DNA of 64,000 nt from Vreelandella subterranea. GTDB taxonomy: Bacteria; Pseudomonadota; Gammaproteobacteria; Pseudomonadales; Halomonadaceae. Below the pieces are notes generated by a model that had not been told where the DNA came from, did not search any database, and saw only the letters and a program-made list of their open reading frames with translations. Position 1 is the first letter of the stretch. Each line of letters opens with the position of its first letter. This document shows, one piece after another, positions 22,900 to 32,419 of the stretch. The position numbers and the translations under genes were made by a program. Where the stretch lies: positions 1-64,000 of the forward strand of contig NZ_FOGS01000014.1 in NCBI RefSeq assembly GCF_900111305.1. The letters run 5' to 3'.

Positions 22900-24884
22900 T
22901 AGTGGGGCTCCTTGAAGGTGGCTGACGAAGCAGTGAGCGCCTTTTGAGCAAAGTGACTGAAGGACTGGTCAGGCATCTCTCCACTGCGCTCCGCGGGTAA
23001 TGGTGCCAGCGGCAACGGCTGTTGGGAGGCCGGGTCCAGCGGACAAGGATCGCTATTGGCGACCAGGCTTTCAAAGGCATCCAGTAACGGTGGCTTGAAC
23101 GTGCAGCTGGGGGTGTTGAGCAGTCCCAGTTGACTGATAAAACCGCCCCAGGTGGCACTGCTGGAATATTTGACCAAGGGGGCAGCGCCTACCAGCCCAA
23201 GCCAGGCAGGCGTCAGCCAGCCGAATGCCGTGGGTGAGAAGGCGGCCATGATGCCTGCCCAGAGCAGTCCGCTCAGGGTCATCCAGCCGGTGTGCTGCCA
23301 GGTTTCCCGCCAACTGAGCGAGCGTTCGCCGCGTGTTTGGGTTTGCCACTCGATGGCACGGCCCAGCAGGACGCTGATAATGAACAGGCTATGCCAGGCC
23401 ATCATCAGTGGCGCGATCAAGGCGGCGAACAGCATTTCCAGACAGGTACTCACCAGCAAACGTAGCCGACCGCCGAAGGCATGGGGGGTTTGACCCAAGG
23501 CCAACAGGCAACCCAGCAGCTTGGGGGCCAGCAGCATGCCCAGGGTAATCGACAGCAGCCCGAGCGAGAGCGGCTGGGGAAGCGTCCTGGCGGTGACATC
23601 GCCAAATACCTGGTAGGTCACTAATACGCTGGTGCAGATCAACAAGCCCAGCCATACCAGCGAGGATAAAAAGGCAAAGGCACCGTAGAAAAAATGCAGT
23701 CGGCTAAGCGGGTGCAGACCTGACCCGCCGAGTAAGCGAAGGTGTTGGAGATTCCCTTGCAGCCAGCGTCGGTCGCGTTTGGCAAAGTCCAGCAAGTTAC
23801 TCGGCATGGCTTCAAAGCTATTGTGGGAGGCGCTGACGTAAGGGTCGTGCCGCGAAACGGCCGTGGTCACGGTGGTGTCCAGCAACACCTGCCAGCCACC
23901 GCGTTTAAGCAGGGCAGCCTCGACAAAGTCATGGCTGAGTATCTCACCGCCCAGCGGCGGCTTGCCGGGCAGCGTGGGCAGGCCTGCATGGTTCATGAAC
24001 GCTCGGGTGCGAATAATGGCGTTATGGCCCCAGTAGTTGGCCGTATCGCCCTGCCAGAAGCTCTGACCGGCCGCGAGCATGGGGCTGTACAGCGCTGAGG
24101 CAAACTGGGTGAAGCGGCCGAACAGCGTCTTCTGGCCCACCGGCATTGGCACCGTCTGGATCAGGCCAATGCCGGGCTGGCGCTGCATGCGCTGAACCAT
24201 GCGTAACAGTGTCGCGCCACTCATCAGGCTATCGGCATCCAGCACGACCATAAAATCATAATGCCGCCCCCAGCGGCGGCAGAATTCGGCAATGTTGCCC
24301 GCTTTGCGGCCTTGGTTGTTGAGCCGCCGCCGGTAATGGATGGCAAGCTCACCCGCAAAACGGTGCTGCAAAGCCGCGACGTGAGCCTCCTCTATCTGGG
24401 CCTGATCAGCGTCCTGGGTGTCGCTTAGAACAAAAATATCAAAATGCTCGCCGAGTGGGCGTGCCGCCTCGCTGGCGTCTTTATCGTCAAGCGAGTGCTG
24501 CATAAGCGAACGGCAGGTGGCTTCCAGGCCAGCAAAGGTGGGCACTGGCGGCTCGGCGTAAATCGGCATGACCACGGCCGTCCGACTGACCAGTAACCGT
24601 GCGTTGGGGACTTCGTGATTGAGCCTGCGCAGGCTTAGTGGGTCAAGTCTTAGTGCGCATACCACAAAGCCGCATAGGGCGTTCCAGAATGCCAGCGCGA
24701 CCCAGGTGAACGTCAGTGCGAACAACACAAGCATCGATACCTGCCAGCCCAATGCAAGGCTCGATGTGACCTGGTACATGGCAACACACCCAGCAACACT
24801 CGATGCCAGTACCGCGATGGCCAACAGCGCACGGCGCGTTTTCAGCCAGGGAATTGCGGGGGCCAGCGGATCTGTATCAATCAT
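22899..24884 (-). CDS. opgH: Glucans biosynthesis glucosyltransferase OpgH (MdoH)
   Basis: A 661-residue inner-membrane family 2 glycosyltransferase. Two N-terminal helices precede the catalytic domain with MPIYAEPPVPTF, the DADSLMSG metal motif, HDF and RDRRWLQGNLQHL (the Q-x2-R-W type motif), followed by several C-terminal helices. It polymerises UDP-glucose into the linear beta-1,2 backbone of osmoregulated periplasmic glucans. I chose the ATG at 24884, overlapping the opgG end by 8 bp. It is shorter than the E. coli protein (847 aa), mainly at the N-terminus, as in other proteobacterial OpgH proteins. Confidence 0.93.
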   Translation of the reverse strand: MIDTDPLAPAIPWLKTRRALLAIAVLASSVAGCVAMYQVTSSLALGWQVSMLVLFALTFTWVALAFWNALCGFVVCALRLDPLSLRRLNHEVPNARLLVSRTAVVMPIYAEPPVPTFAGLEATCRSLMQHSLDDKDASEAARPLGEHFDIFVLSDTQDADQAQIEEAHVAALQHRFAGELAIHYRRRLNNQGRKAGNIAEFCRRWGRHYDFMVVLDADSLMSGATLLRMVQRMQRQPGIGLIQTVPMPVGQKTLFGRFTQFASALYSPMLAAGQSFWQGDTANYWGHNAIIRTRAFMNHAGLPTLPGKPPLGGEILSHDFVEAALLKRGGWQVLLDTTVTTAVSRHDPYVSASHNSFEAMPSNLLDFAKRDRRWLQGNLQHLRLLGGSGLHPLSRLHFFYGAFAFLSSLVWLGLLICTSVLVTYQVFGDVTARTLPQPLSLGLLSITLGMLLAPKLLGCLLALGQTPHAFGGRLRLLVSTCLEMLFAALIAPLMMAWHSLFIISVLLGRAIEWQTQTRGERSLSWRETWQHTGWMTLSGLLWAGIMAAFSPTAFGWLTPAWLGLVGAAPLVKYSSSATWGGFISQLGLLNTPSCTFKPPLLDAFESLVANSDPCPLDPASQQPLPLAPLPAERSGEMPDQSFSHFAQKALTASSATFKEPH

Positions 24885-26403
24885 CGGGATACCACACATA
24901 GTTCCAGGTCTCGCTGACGGGCTTGCCTTCATGAGTTAGCCGTAGGCGAATATCGCTGGGTTGGTCGCTTGCGGGTAGCCGGAAGCTCGCCCGCCAGCCG
25001 CCATTGGGCAGCGCAGTGACCTGGGGCAGTGTCACTTCGCCTTGTTGAAGGCTGATGTCCAGTTGGACGGGCTGGTCGGCAGCGATGTCGTCAAGCGCAC
25101 CGCCCTGGAAATCGACAATGAACTGGCGTTCGCCTTCAGTGATCTCCCCGGTTTGTCCTGGCACTTCGGCGCGGCCGTTACGAGTGCGCACCACGTGCCC
25201 TAATGTGTGGTGTTCGGGCGGCGAGTTGAGCGTATAGGTCTGGTAGTGCAGGCGGCGGGAATCGCCAGCTTGGAGTGGTTCCTCGGCGACCCAGTAGGCA
25301 ACGATATTGTCGTGGGTTTCGTCCGGCGTGGGGATTTCCACCAGCTCAACGTGGCCCTCACCCCAGTCTTCGAGGGGGGCGACCCACTGGCTGGGGCGTC
25401 GGTGATATTGCGCTTCCGTATCCAGATAGCGGTTGAAATCACGCTCGCGCTGCATCAGTCCAAACCCTTGGGGGTTATCATCGAAGAAGGATGAAATGCG
25501 CACGCTGTCTGGGTTGCTCAGCGGCCGCCAGATCCACTCGTCGGTGCCGGTCTGTATCAGTAGCCCATCGGAGTCGTGAACCTGTGGGCGATAGTCATCC
25601 GGGCGTTCGCGACTGGCTTCACCAAAGGTAAACATGCTGGTCAGCGGGGCAACCCCCAGCTTGGCGATGTCGTCACGCGCAAACAGAGCCGCTTCGACCT
25701 CTACTTGCGTCCTGTCACCGGGCTGGATCACAAACCGGTAGGCGCCGCTAAGCGAAGGGCTATTCATCAGGGCAAGTACCTCGACCTGGCGGGCGTCCGC
25801 GTCGGGTTTGTGTAGCCAGAACTCGCGAAACGCTGGAAACTCTTCGCCATCGCTTGACGCGGTATCAATGGCTAATCCCCGAGACGATAAGCCGTAAACC
25901 TGGTCGCGGCCGACCAGCCGGAAATAGCTGGCACCTAGAAACACGGCAAATTCATCGGCATAGTCATCGCTATTAAGGGGGTAATGCAGGCGAAACCCTG
26001 CGTGGCCGCTGCCGGTCAGGTCGTGGTCGAGTAACTTACTCGCCTCGTTATCATAGGAGAAGTCATCTGTCGAAAAGGGCAAAGGGGCAACGTTGCCGTT
26101 TTCAATGACATTGATACGAACAGGCGTCCCGAACAAAAAACCGCTGTGAAACAGTTGCACGCTGAAGGGGCTTTCATCACGCCAGTAGGCGTTTGCAGGA
26201 TCGAAGCGAATTTGCCGGTAGGTGTCATAGTCGATATTGCGCAGCGGTGCGGGGAGCTCGGCCTCTGACGATTGGTAAGGCGCGTCGGCCAGTTCTCGTG
26301 CCTGTTCGACCACGGCTGGATAGTGGGAGTGTTGATCCGCCATGGCTGGCACAGTGGCCAGCGAGATGATCGTGACGAGCAACCTTCCTTTTGTGTAGCG
26401 CAT
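24877..26403 (-). CDS. opgG: Periplasmic glucan biosynthesis protein OpgG (MdoG)
   Basis: A 508-residue exported protein with signal peptide MRYTKGRLLVTIISLATVPA. Typical OpgG features include LRNIDYDTYRQIRFDPANAY, the long beta-sandwich with FHSGFLFGTPVRINVIENG, and DFNRYLDTEAQYHRRPSQWV. It works in the periplasm with OpgH to branch or release the glucan. AAAGGA lies upstream of the ATG. First gene of the operon opgG-opgH-fkbM-creatininase; promoter in the 188-bp gap shared with the divergent sulfatase-fold gene. Confidence 0.95.
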   Translation of the reverse strand: MRYTKGRLLVTIISLATVPAMADQHSHYPAVVEQARELADAPYQSSEAELPAPLRNIDYDTYRQIRFDPANAYWRDESPFSVQLFHSGFLFGTPVRINVIENGNVAPLPFSTDDFSYDNEASKLLDHDLTGSGHAGFRLHYPLNSDDYADEFAVFLGASYFRLVGRDQVYGLSSRGLAIDTASSDGEEFPAFREFWLHKPDADARQVEVLALMNSPSLSGAYRFVIQPGDRTQVEVEAALFARDDIAKLGVAPLTSMFTFGEASRERPDDYRPQVHDSDGLLIQTGTDEWIWRPLSNPDSVRISSFFDDNPQGFGLMQRERDFNRYLDTEAQYHRRPSQWVAPLEDWGEGHVELVEIPTPDETHDNIVAYWVAEEPLQAGDSRRLHYQTYTLNSPPEHHTLGHVVRTRNGRAEVPGQTGEITEGERQFIVDFQGGALDDIAADQPVQLDISLQQGEVTLPQVTALPNGGWRASFRLPASDQPSDIRLRLTHEGKPVSETWNYVWYPDD

Positions 26404-26446
26404 AACGGTGATGTCCTTTCAGCGGCGTGTGCTATCTGCCCTCTAC

Positions 26447-26478
26447 CTCGGCCTATCTTCTACTCGGTCTATCTTCTA
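26447..26478. repeat. Two-unit 16-bp tandem repeat upstream of opgG
   Basis: CTCGGCCTATCTTCTA (26447-26462) is followed directly by CTCGGTCTATCTTCTA (26463-26478), one mismatch; a weaker third copy lies just before. It sits in the opgG/sulfatase divergent promoter region. Confidence 0.85.
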
Positions 26479-26591
26479 CCACTTCGTGCAATTTTTAAAC
26501 AATAGTTATACATTTAGTCAGTAAAGTACATGTCGAGTTCGTTTACCAGCATTGTCGTGATCGTGCGACGATAGGGCGCTCGACCACTTCA

Positions 26592-28199
26592 ATGGCAACG
26601 GATGGCAAGCCTGCAATGCGGCGATTATGGATAGGAGCGGTAGCGCTCAATATAGGTTTGGTGGCCCCACTTTGGTGGCGCTTTGGCGATATTTCAGGGA
26701 GCCTGGTCGCCTGGGAGGCTTGGCTGGTCATGCCTCTCATGCTGCTCATGCCCCGGGGGAACTTGCGCTTGGGGCTTGGCATTGTACTAGCAAGCTGGCT
26801 CATCCTGGCCACGTTGATCAACCTTGGGGATGCGGCGACTTACACCGCCTTTGGTCGACCGTTAAACCTGTATCTCGACATGCCGCTGCTGGGCTCCATT
26901 GTCGACTTGCTAGTGGGTAATGTAGGCCAGGTCTGGGCAGTTTGCACAATAGTCGTGGCGGCTTCATTGCTTCTGCTATTGGCCTTTGGCGTTTTCAGGC
27001 TGCTATTACCGGGTAAGAGTTACCCGCTAAGGGGAAGTTCGAGAGGATGGGCACTGGCATTGCTGGCGTTCTCAAGCCTGGGGGCGGGACTGACCCTGGG
27101 TGGCATGTCGATCATTGAGCGTACCAGCCTGCCGGTGGTTAACGCGACCCATGTTCAGTGGTGGCAACTGGTCACGACCCATCAGGCCAAACAGGCGTTT
27201 GCACGAACGCTTGAGGCAGCGCCGATCGAGCAGCGCTCGCTCAATGGTTTGGCGGGTCGCCGGGTGCTGCTGACGTTTATCGAATCCTATGGTGTTACGG
27301 CGCTGGAGGACGATCGCTATCGCCCTGTCCTGGCACCTACCTTGGACGAGATCGAACGGCGGCTCGCCGAGCGGGAGATCAGTGTGGTATCGGGCCTGCT
27401 CGAATCGCCGATCCGTGGTGGTCAATCCTGGCTGGCCCACGCCACGGCGTTGAGCGGTTACACCATCGATAACCAGCTGTGGTATCAGCTATTGCTAGAC
27501 AGCGATGCGACTACGCTGGTGGATGACTTTCGGGCTACCGGGCAGCGCACGCTGGTCGTGATGCCAGCGATTACCCAGCCCTGGCCGGAAGGCGCGGCCT
27601 ACGGTTTTGATGAATTGGTGGCGGAGAAAGATATTGACTATCGGGGACCAGCGCTGAACTGGGTGACGATGCCGGACCAGTTTACCCTGGCCTATACCCA
27701 GCGCGAATTGCTGGATGAGTCACCTGTCTTTGCGCAGTTGGCGCTGATTTCGAGTCACGCACCATGGACGCCGATTTTGCCGGTACTGGATGACTGGTAC
27801 AGCATTGGTGATGGCAGGATTTTTGCGCCTTGGGAAGACGCGGGGGATCCACCGGAAGTCCTGTGGCAGGACATCGAGCGTATTCGCGAGCACTATGCCT
27901 GGTCGGTGGACTACTCGGTCAGGACGGTTGGCCGCTGGGCCGAGCGCGTGGCGGACGACAATACATTGCTGATTGTGCTGGGCGACCATCAGCCGGCCCC
28001 GTTGATTACCGGCGACGACGCCAGCGGTGCCGTCCCCGTCCATATTATCAGCGGCGACCCCGACTTGCTGGTGCCGTTTCAGGCCCGGGGCTTTGTACCC
28101 GGCATGTGGCCGACGCCGGAAAGCCAGGCGCCCGCGGCTGAGCTGCGCCAGTTGCGACGCTGGCTGCACGCTGATTTTACCGCGGACGCTACCCGCTGA
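26592..28199 (+). CDS. Sulfatase-fold phosphotransferase-like membrane enzyme (LTA synthase / OpgB superfamily)
   Basis: A 535-residue protein with about four or five N-terminal membrane helices and a periplasmic alkaline-phosphatase-fold domain. Seen are FIESYGVTALEDD, GGQSWLAHATALSG (likely nucleophile region), LALISSHAPWTP and LIVLGDHQPAPL (metal ligands). These enzymes move phosphoglycerol or phosphoethanolamine onto glucans, lipid A or teichoic acid. Being divergent from opgGH, it may serve as the OpgB-type glucan phosphoglycerol transferase (inference). The ATG at 26592 has no clear ribosome site; the ATG at 26616 is an alternative. Confidence 0.78.
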   Translation: MATDGKPAMRRLWIGAVALNIGLVAPLWWRFGDISGSLVAWEAWLVMPLMLLMPRGNLRLGLGIVLASWLILATLINLGDAATYTAFGRPLNLYLDMPLLGSIVDLLVGNVGQVWAVCTIVVAASLLLLLAFGVFRLLLPGKSYPLRGSSRGWALALLAFSSLGAGLTLGGMSIIERTSLPVVNATHVQWWQLVTTHQAKQAFARTLEAAPIEQRSLNGLAGRRVLLTFIESYGVTALEDDRYRPVLAPTLDEIERRLAEREISVVSGLLESPIRGGQSWLAHATALSGYTIDNQLWYQLLLDSDATTLVDDFRATGQRTLVVMPAITQPWPEGAAYGFDELVAEKDIDYRGPALNWVTMPDQFTLAYTQRELLDESPVFAQLALISSHAPWTPILPVLDDWYSIGDGRIFAPWEDAGDPPEVLWQDIERIREHYAWSVDYSVRTVGRWAERVADDNTLLIVLGDHQPAPLITGDDASGAVPVHIISGDPDLLVPFQARGFVPGMWPTPESQAPAAELRQLRRWLHADFTADATR

Positions 28200-28234
28200 C
28201 ACCACGAACCAGCCGATGTTGCGGCCTACGCCCG

Positions 28235-29170
28235 CTAGTAAATCCGGTAATCGTGGAAATTGGCCAGCTTCTGCTGTTCTTGGATGGTTTTGCGGTAGCG
28301 CTTGTATTCCCACTGATACTGGGCCGGAGCAAGGGCAATGGCGGCCTCGACGCTGGCATTGACGCCGGTGGCTGACTGCAGGTCGTCTGGGTCGTAGACG
28401 CGCTCGTCGGCGTCGAGGAAGTGAATCTCAAACCCTTTCCCGGGCACGCGCAGGGCGACTCCTGTCACCACGCGGGCCTGGGTGCGTGCTACCAGTTTAG
28501 GCAACAGCGTGGCCGTGTAGGCATCGCGGCCGAAGAACGGTGCGAATACGCCACTGCCCCAGTCAGGCTCCTGGTCGGGCAGGATACCGATGGCTTCGCT
28601 GCGTTTGAGCGCCTTGAGCAGTGCCGCCACCCCGCGGGGGTTGGTAGGCACCAACTGCGCGCCCATGCGCTCGCGGCCCTGGCGGATAATCGGGTCAAGT
28701 GCGGCCATCTTGGGGGGCTCGTACATGGCAGTGAATGGAAAATGGCTCGACAGCCAGAAATTCAGCACTTCCCAGTTGCCGAAATGCGGCGCCAGTACAA
28801 TCGCGCCGCGTCCTTCCGCCCTGGCGTTGTCCAGTTTGTCGCGGCCATGCACCGCTAAAATGCTGGCATCCACTTTATGAGGTTCCGCCATCCATGCATG
28901 GCCCAGTTCCAGCATGGTGGCGGTCGAGTGACGCAAACTGTGTTGGGCAAGTGTTTTACGTTTTAAAGCAGACAGGCGGGGATACACAACGTCCAGGTTG
29001 CGCTCCGTCACCTCGCGCTCTCGCTTGTTAAAGCGGTAAACCAGTGGACCCAGTCGTGAAGAGAGTCGCCACAGTCGCGCGAGCGGCCAGCTTGATAACG
29101 TACGCCATAACCAACTGATCGCACTGGCTTTCAAGCGCCGCACGCTGGCTCCACCCCGGTGTTGAGCCAT
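28235..29170 (-). CDS. Lipid A biosynthesis lauroyl/myristoyl acyltransferase (LpxL/HtrB family)
   Basis: A 311-residue protein of the LpxL/LpxM family. The H-x4-D/E catalytic motif is HFGNWE (about 127-132), after GRGAIVLAP, with AIGILPDQEPDWGSGVFAPF further on. It adds a secondary acyl chain to lipid A on the inner membrane using acyl-ACP. The start is only 2 nt after the stop of the DUF4870 gene, so the two are co-transcribed. Whether LpxL or LpxM cannot be told by eye. Confidence 0.93.
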   Translation of the reverse strand: MAQHRGGASVRRLKASAISWLWRTLSSWPLARLWRLSSRLGPLVYRFNKREREVTERNLDVVYPRLSALKRKTLAQHSLRHSTATMLELGHAWMAEPHKVDASILAVHGRDKLDNARAEGRGAIVLAPHFGNWEVLNFWLSSHFPFTAMYEPPKMAALDPIIRQGRERMGAQLVPTNPRGVAALLKALKRSEAIGILPDQEPDWGSGVFAPFFGRDAYTATLLPKLVARTQARVVTGVALRVPGKGFEIHFLDADERVYDPDDLQSATGVNASVEAAIALAPAQYQWEYKRYRKTIQEQQKLANFHDYRIY

Positions 29171-29172
29171 GC

Positions 29173-29580
29173 TTAAAACAGCCAGGTGTCTACATTAGAG
29201 GGTGCACGTTGCTCCTGAAGCCCTTTAAAGCCTTTGACACAGCGCACGATGAGCCACACGGCCAGTGCCAGCATGAGCAGGAACCCAATGCCGATGACGG
29301 CCAGGACCAGGCAAAGGAGCCCGTAAACCATGCCCATCCAGAAAGTACGAATCTGGTAGCGGTAGTGTTCGTCCAGCCATTCAGGGCCTTTGCCTTTGTA
29401 GACGTAAGCGATGACGACACCGACAATCGACGTGAAGCCGAGGATAAAGCTTGCGAGATAGAGCGCATAGACCACCATCGCCATGGTGGTATCAGGTTTG
29501 CGCTGGTTTTCAGCCGCGCGCTCGGGCTCTCCGTTGACAACCGTTCCTTCAGTCGGCTTGTCCTGGCTGCTGTCTTGCAT
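29173..29580 (-). CDS. DUF4870-like small membrane protein
   Basis: A 135-residue protein: a hydrophilic acidic N-terminus (about 30 residues), then three helices with YVYKGKGPEWLDEHYRYQIR between the first and second. The layout matches DUF4870-type proteins. It sits directly upstream of the lipid A acyltransferase, suggesting an envelope role (inference). Function unknown. Confidence 0.8.
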   Translation of the reverse strand: MQDSSQDKPTEGTVVNGEPERAAENQRKPDTTMAMVVYALYLASFILGFTSIVGVVIAYVYKGKGPEWLDEHYRYQIRTFWMGMVYGLLCLVLAVIGIGFLLMLALAVWLIVRCVKGFKGLQEQRAPSNVDTWLF

Positions 29581-29683
29581 AACGTTTCCCTTTACGTGTT
29601 TTCGGAGTGATACTGTAACAATAAAAGATTTTTCTATCTTACTTCAGCGACCGCTATTATAGCGTGCCTGGTCAGCCTTGGCA

Positions 29684-30067
29684 TTAACGTGCCGCCGGGC
29701 GGCAAATCTCGAGCAGGTTGCCGTCCGGGTCGCGTAAGTAAATCGACTCGATGGGCCCATTGGCGCCCTGGCGGGCCACCGGGCCCAGTTCGATATCAAT
29801 GCCCAGGACGTCCAGGTGCTGTTTGAACTCGTCCAACGGTAGCTGGCAGCGCAGGCAGAGGTCCAGACTGCCAGGGGTGGGCGTCGCGGAAATGGGGGCG
29901 ATATCGGTGTCGGTCTGGTGCAGACGCAATGCGGTATCGCCGAGCAGCAAATCCACCCGTTGAGCGTCTCGGTAGCGTACCTCCAGTCCCAGAACACGTG
30001 AGTAAAAATCCACCGCGCGACCCATGTCGGTCACGGTCACAACCAGATGGTCCAGACCTGAGAGCAT
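29684..30067 (-). CDS. VOC-family (glyoxalase/bleomycin-resistance fold) protein
   Basis: A 127-residue single VOC domain: LDHLVVTVTDMGRAVDFY with a metal-ligand His, RLHQT and IYLRDPDGNLLEICRP, whose Glu is the usual last ligand. The substrate is unknown. I chose the ATG at 30067; longer in-frame starts overlap the divergent methyltransferase gene. Confidence 0.9.
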   Translation of the reverse strand: MLSGLDHLVVTVTDMGRAVDFYSRVLGLEVRYRDAQRVDLLLGDTALRLHQTDTDIAPISATPTPGSLDLCLRCQLPLDEFKQHLDVLGIDIELGPVARQGANGPIESIYLRDPDGNLLEICRPAAR

Positions 30068-30098
30068 GCCACTTTCCTTAATACAAAACAGTGAGCCA

Positions 30099-30752
30099 AT
30101 GAAGACGACGACGCGGCGTTGCCCGCTATGTGATGAGGACGATGCCACCTTCTACCATCACGATCGTCGCCGAGACTATTTCCAGTGTGCTACCTGTGCA
30201 CTGGTCTTCGTGCCACCAGAGCAGCATTTGAGCGCAGCCGCCGAAAAGGCAGAATACGACAAGCACCGGAACTCGCAGTATGATACGGGATATCGACGCT
30301 TTTTAGGGCGTTTATTTACCCCGCTGGCCGCTAAACTGACCCCCGGGGCCCGTGGGCTTGATTTTGGCTCTGGCCCAGGGCCCACGCTGTCGGTGATGTT
30401 CGCAGAGCAGGGCTACCCCATGTCAATTTATGACCCCTTTTATGCGCCAGAACAGCGGGTGCTTACGCATGAGTACGATTTTATCACCGCGACAGAAGTG
30501 GTCGAGCACCTGGCGCGGCCCGGCCCGGTGCTGGCTCAATTGGCTGGACTGCTCACGCCCGGAGGCTACCTCGGGTTGATGACCAAGCGGGTCACTTCCC
30601 CGGAAGCATTTGCCTGCTGGCACTATATTAGCGACCCTACGCATATCAGTTTTTTTAGTGAGGAGACCTTTCGCTGGTGGGCGCAAAAGAATAATTTAGT
30701 AGTGGAATTTCCTGGGCCAGACGTGGTTCTTCTATATAAAACGCTAACGTGA
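30099..30752 (+). CDS. Class I SAM methyltransferase with N-terminal Cys pairs
   Basis: A 217-residue protein. Two Cys pairs (RCPLC and QCATC, about residues 8-11 and 30-33) form a likely zinc knuckle. The methyltransferase core follows: LDFGSGPGPTLSVMF, TATEVVEHLARPGPVLAQL and LTPGGYLGLMTKRV. This is the Methyltransf_23-type arrangement. The substrate is unknown. Divergent from the VOC gene, with 31 bp between the starts. Confidence 0.88.
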   Translation: MKTTTRRCPLCDEDDATFYHHDRRRDYFQCATCALVFVPPEQHLSAAAEKAEYDKHRNSQYDTGYRRFLGRLFTPLAAKLTPGARGLDFGSGPGPTLSVMFAEQGYPMSIYDPFYAPEQRVLTHEYDFITATEVVEHLARPGPVLAQLAGLLTPGGYLGLMTKRVTSPEAFACWHYISDPTHISFFSEETFRWWAQKNNLVVEFPGPDVVLLYKTLT

Positions 30753-30919
30753 ATAATTGTAACGTTAGAAAAGCATTGACTTTGCTCCCTTGAGGGTAAT
30801 AATTGCGCGCCGCTATCCCGGCCTGACTCGATGCGCCAGGTGAGATAACGGTTTCTGTGAACCCATGTATTCGCGTTTTCACACCTGTTTTTCACCCCTT
30901 TAGGCAAGACGAGGTTTTC

Positions 30920-32293
30920 ATGTCGCGGCAACTGCTGGCCATGGCGCTGGCCCCCCTGTTAGGGCTGTTCATTCTCGGGATCGGTAACGGCTTTCTCGCT
31001 ACCTTGATCACCATCCGCCTGGATGCAGCGGGGGAGTCGGCCACGTTAATCGGTATTGTCTCGTCCGCCTACTTCATTGGCCTGGCACTGGGTGCCATGG
31101 TGAATGATCGCCTGTTGCTGCGTATCGGTCATATCCGTGCCTATGGTAGCTTTGCCTCGCTGGTGGCCGTGACGGTACTCCTACAGGGGCTATTCTTTGA
31201 TCCCTGGGCCTGGTTCGTGCTGCGCTTGATCGGTGGCTGGGCCACGGTGGGCGTGTATCTGGTCATTGAAAGCTGGCTGTTGACCTCTGGCGACCAGAAG
31301 GTGCGCGGTCGTCTGCTCGCGCTGTATATGATCTCGTTGTATGCCGCCGGCGTGTTGGGCCAATTGCTGCTGGGCGTGACCGATGCCATGGGCATGACGG
31401 CACCGTTCATGGTAATCGGGCTTCTGGCGTCACTCTCGGTATTGCCGATGGCCATGATTCCCCGCGTATCACCGCTTATCGAGCATGCCGAACCGCTTCC
31501 TCCTCTGCGCCTGATTACCATGACGCCGACCGGTGTCATGGGCAGTCTGGGGTCGGGCATGGTGGTTGCGGCGGCATATACGCTGCTGCCGCTCTATTTA
31601 CAGCGAATTGGCATGACGGTCAGCCAGGTCGGCCAGATGATGGCCGTGGTGATTATGGGCGCCATGCTGCTGCAGTATCCCATTGGTCGCTGGTCGGACC
31701 GCCACGACCGCCAGATGGTATTGATCGCGATCAGCGCTTTCTGCGTGCTGATCTCGGCGGCCATGCTGTGGTTGCCGCTCTCCACGCCAATGCTGGCGGT
31801 GCTGCTCTTCCTGCTGGGGGGCGGGGTATTTGCGCTTTATCCGGTAGCAGTCAGCCATGCGGCTGACCGTGCCCCGGCCGGTGCCCTGGTGCGTATGAGC
31901 CAGGGGCTGCTGTTGATCAACTCCATCGGGGCGACGATCAGCCCCTTGATGATCTCCCCGGTCATGACCGCCATGGGGGATGCCGGGCTGTTCTGGGCTT
32001 TCGGGGCGTTGAGTCTGTTCTTTGTGGTGTTCTTCAGCTGGCGTCGACGTGTCCGCCCCGCGCCTGTACCGGTGGCGCCGTTTACCGCCACGGCGCCGAT
32101 GAGTTCTGCGGGTGCCGAGCTGGTGGTCACCGAGGAGTTGATGCAGGGAGCGCTGGAGCACGAGCATCTGGAGGATCTATCCGACCTGGTGCCCGATGTG
32201 GACGTGGCGGAACCTATTGTCGGGCCACCGCCTGAAGACGAAAGCCACATCGTTTATTACGATGATATCAAACAGACTGGTGAGCGGCATTGA
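30920..32293 (+). CDS. MFS transporter with acidic cytoplasmic tail
   Basis: A 457-residue major facilitator protein with twelve predicted helices: LGLFILGIGNGFLATLITIR, then GLALGAMVNDRLLLRIGHIR (motif A-like loop) and LQYPIGRWSDRHDRQMVL (second motif A). The last 70 residues form a hydrophilic acidic tail (EHEHLEDLSDLVPDVDVAE). It resembles the YcaD-like subgroup. The start at 30920 has GAGG upstream. The substrate is unknown. Confidence 0.9.
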   Translation: MSRQLLAMALAPLLGLFILGIGNGFLATLITIRLDAAGESATLIGIVSSAYFIGLALGAMVNDRLLLRIGHIRAYGSFASLVAVTVLLQGLFFDPWAWFVLRLIGGWATVGVYLVIESWLLTSGDQKVRGRLLALYMISLYAAGVLGQLLLGVTDAMGMTAPFMVIGLLASLSVLPMAMIPRVSPLIEHAEPLPPLRLITMTPTGVMGSLGSGMVVAAAYTLLPLYLQRIGMTVSQVGQMMAVVIMGAMLLQYPIGRWSDRHDRQMVLIAISAFCVLISAAMLWLPLSTPMLAVLLFLLGGGVFALYPVAVSHAADRAPAGALVRMSQGLLLINSIGATISPLMISPVMTAMGDAGLFWAFGALSLFFVVFFSWRRRVRPAPVPVAPFTATAPMSSAGAELVVTEELMQGALEHEHLEDLSDLVPDVDVAEPIVGPPPEDESHIVYYDDIKQTGERH

Positions 32294-32419
32294 AGGGCCT
32301 TCATTGCCTGGATGACGCCTTGTTGAGACCTTGGGCTAATGGTGTGTAGTGGCGAGGATTACTAGTATCCACTGCAGACTTTCAAACAATTGTTTAAAAT
32401 CTCAGCCCGAGGTCTCGTT

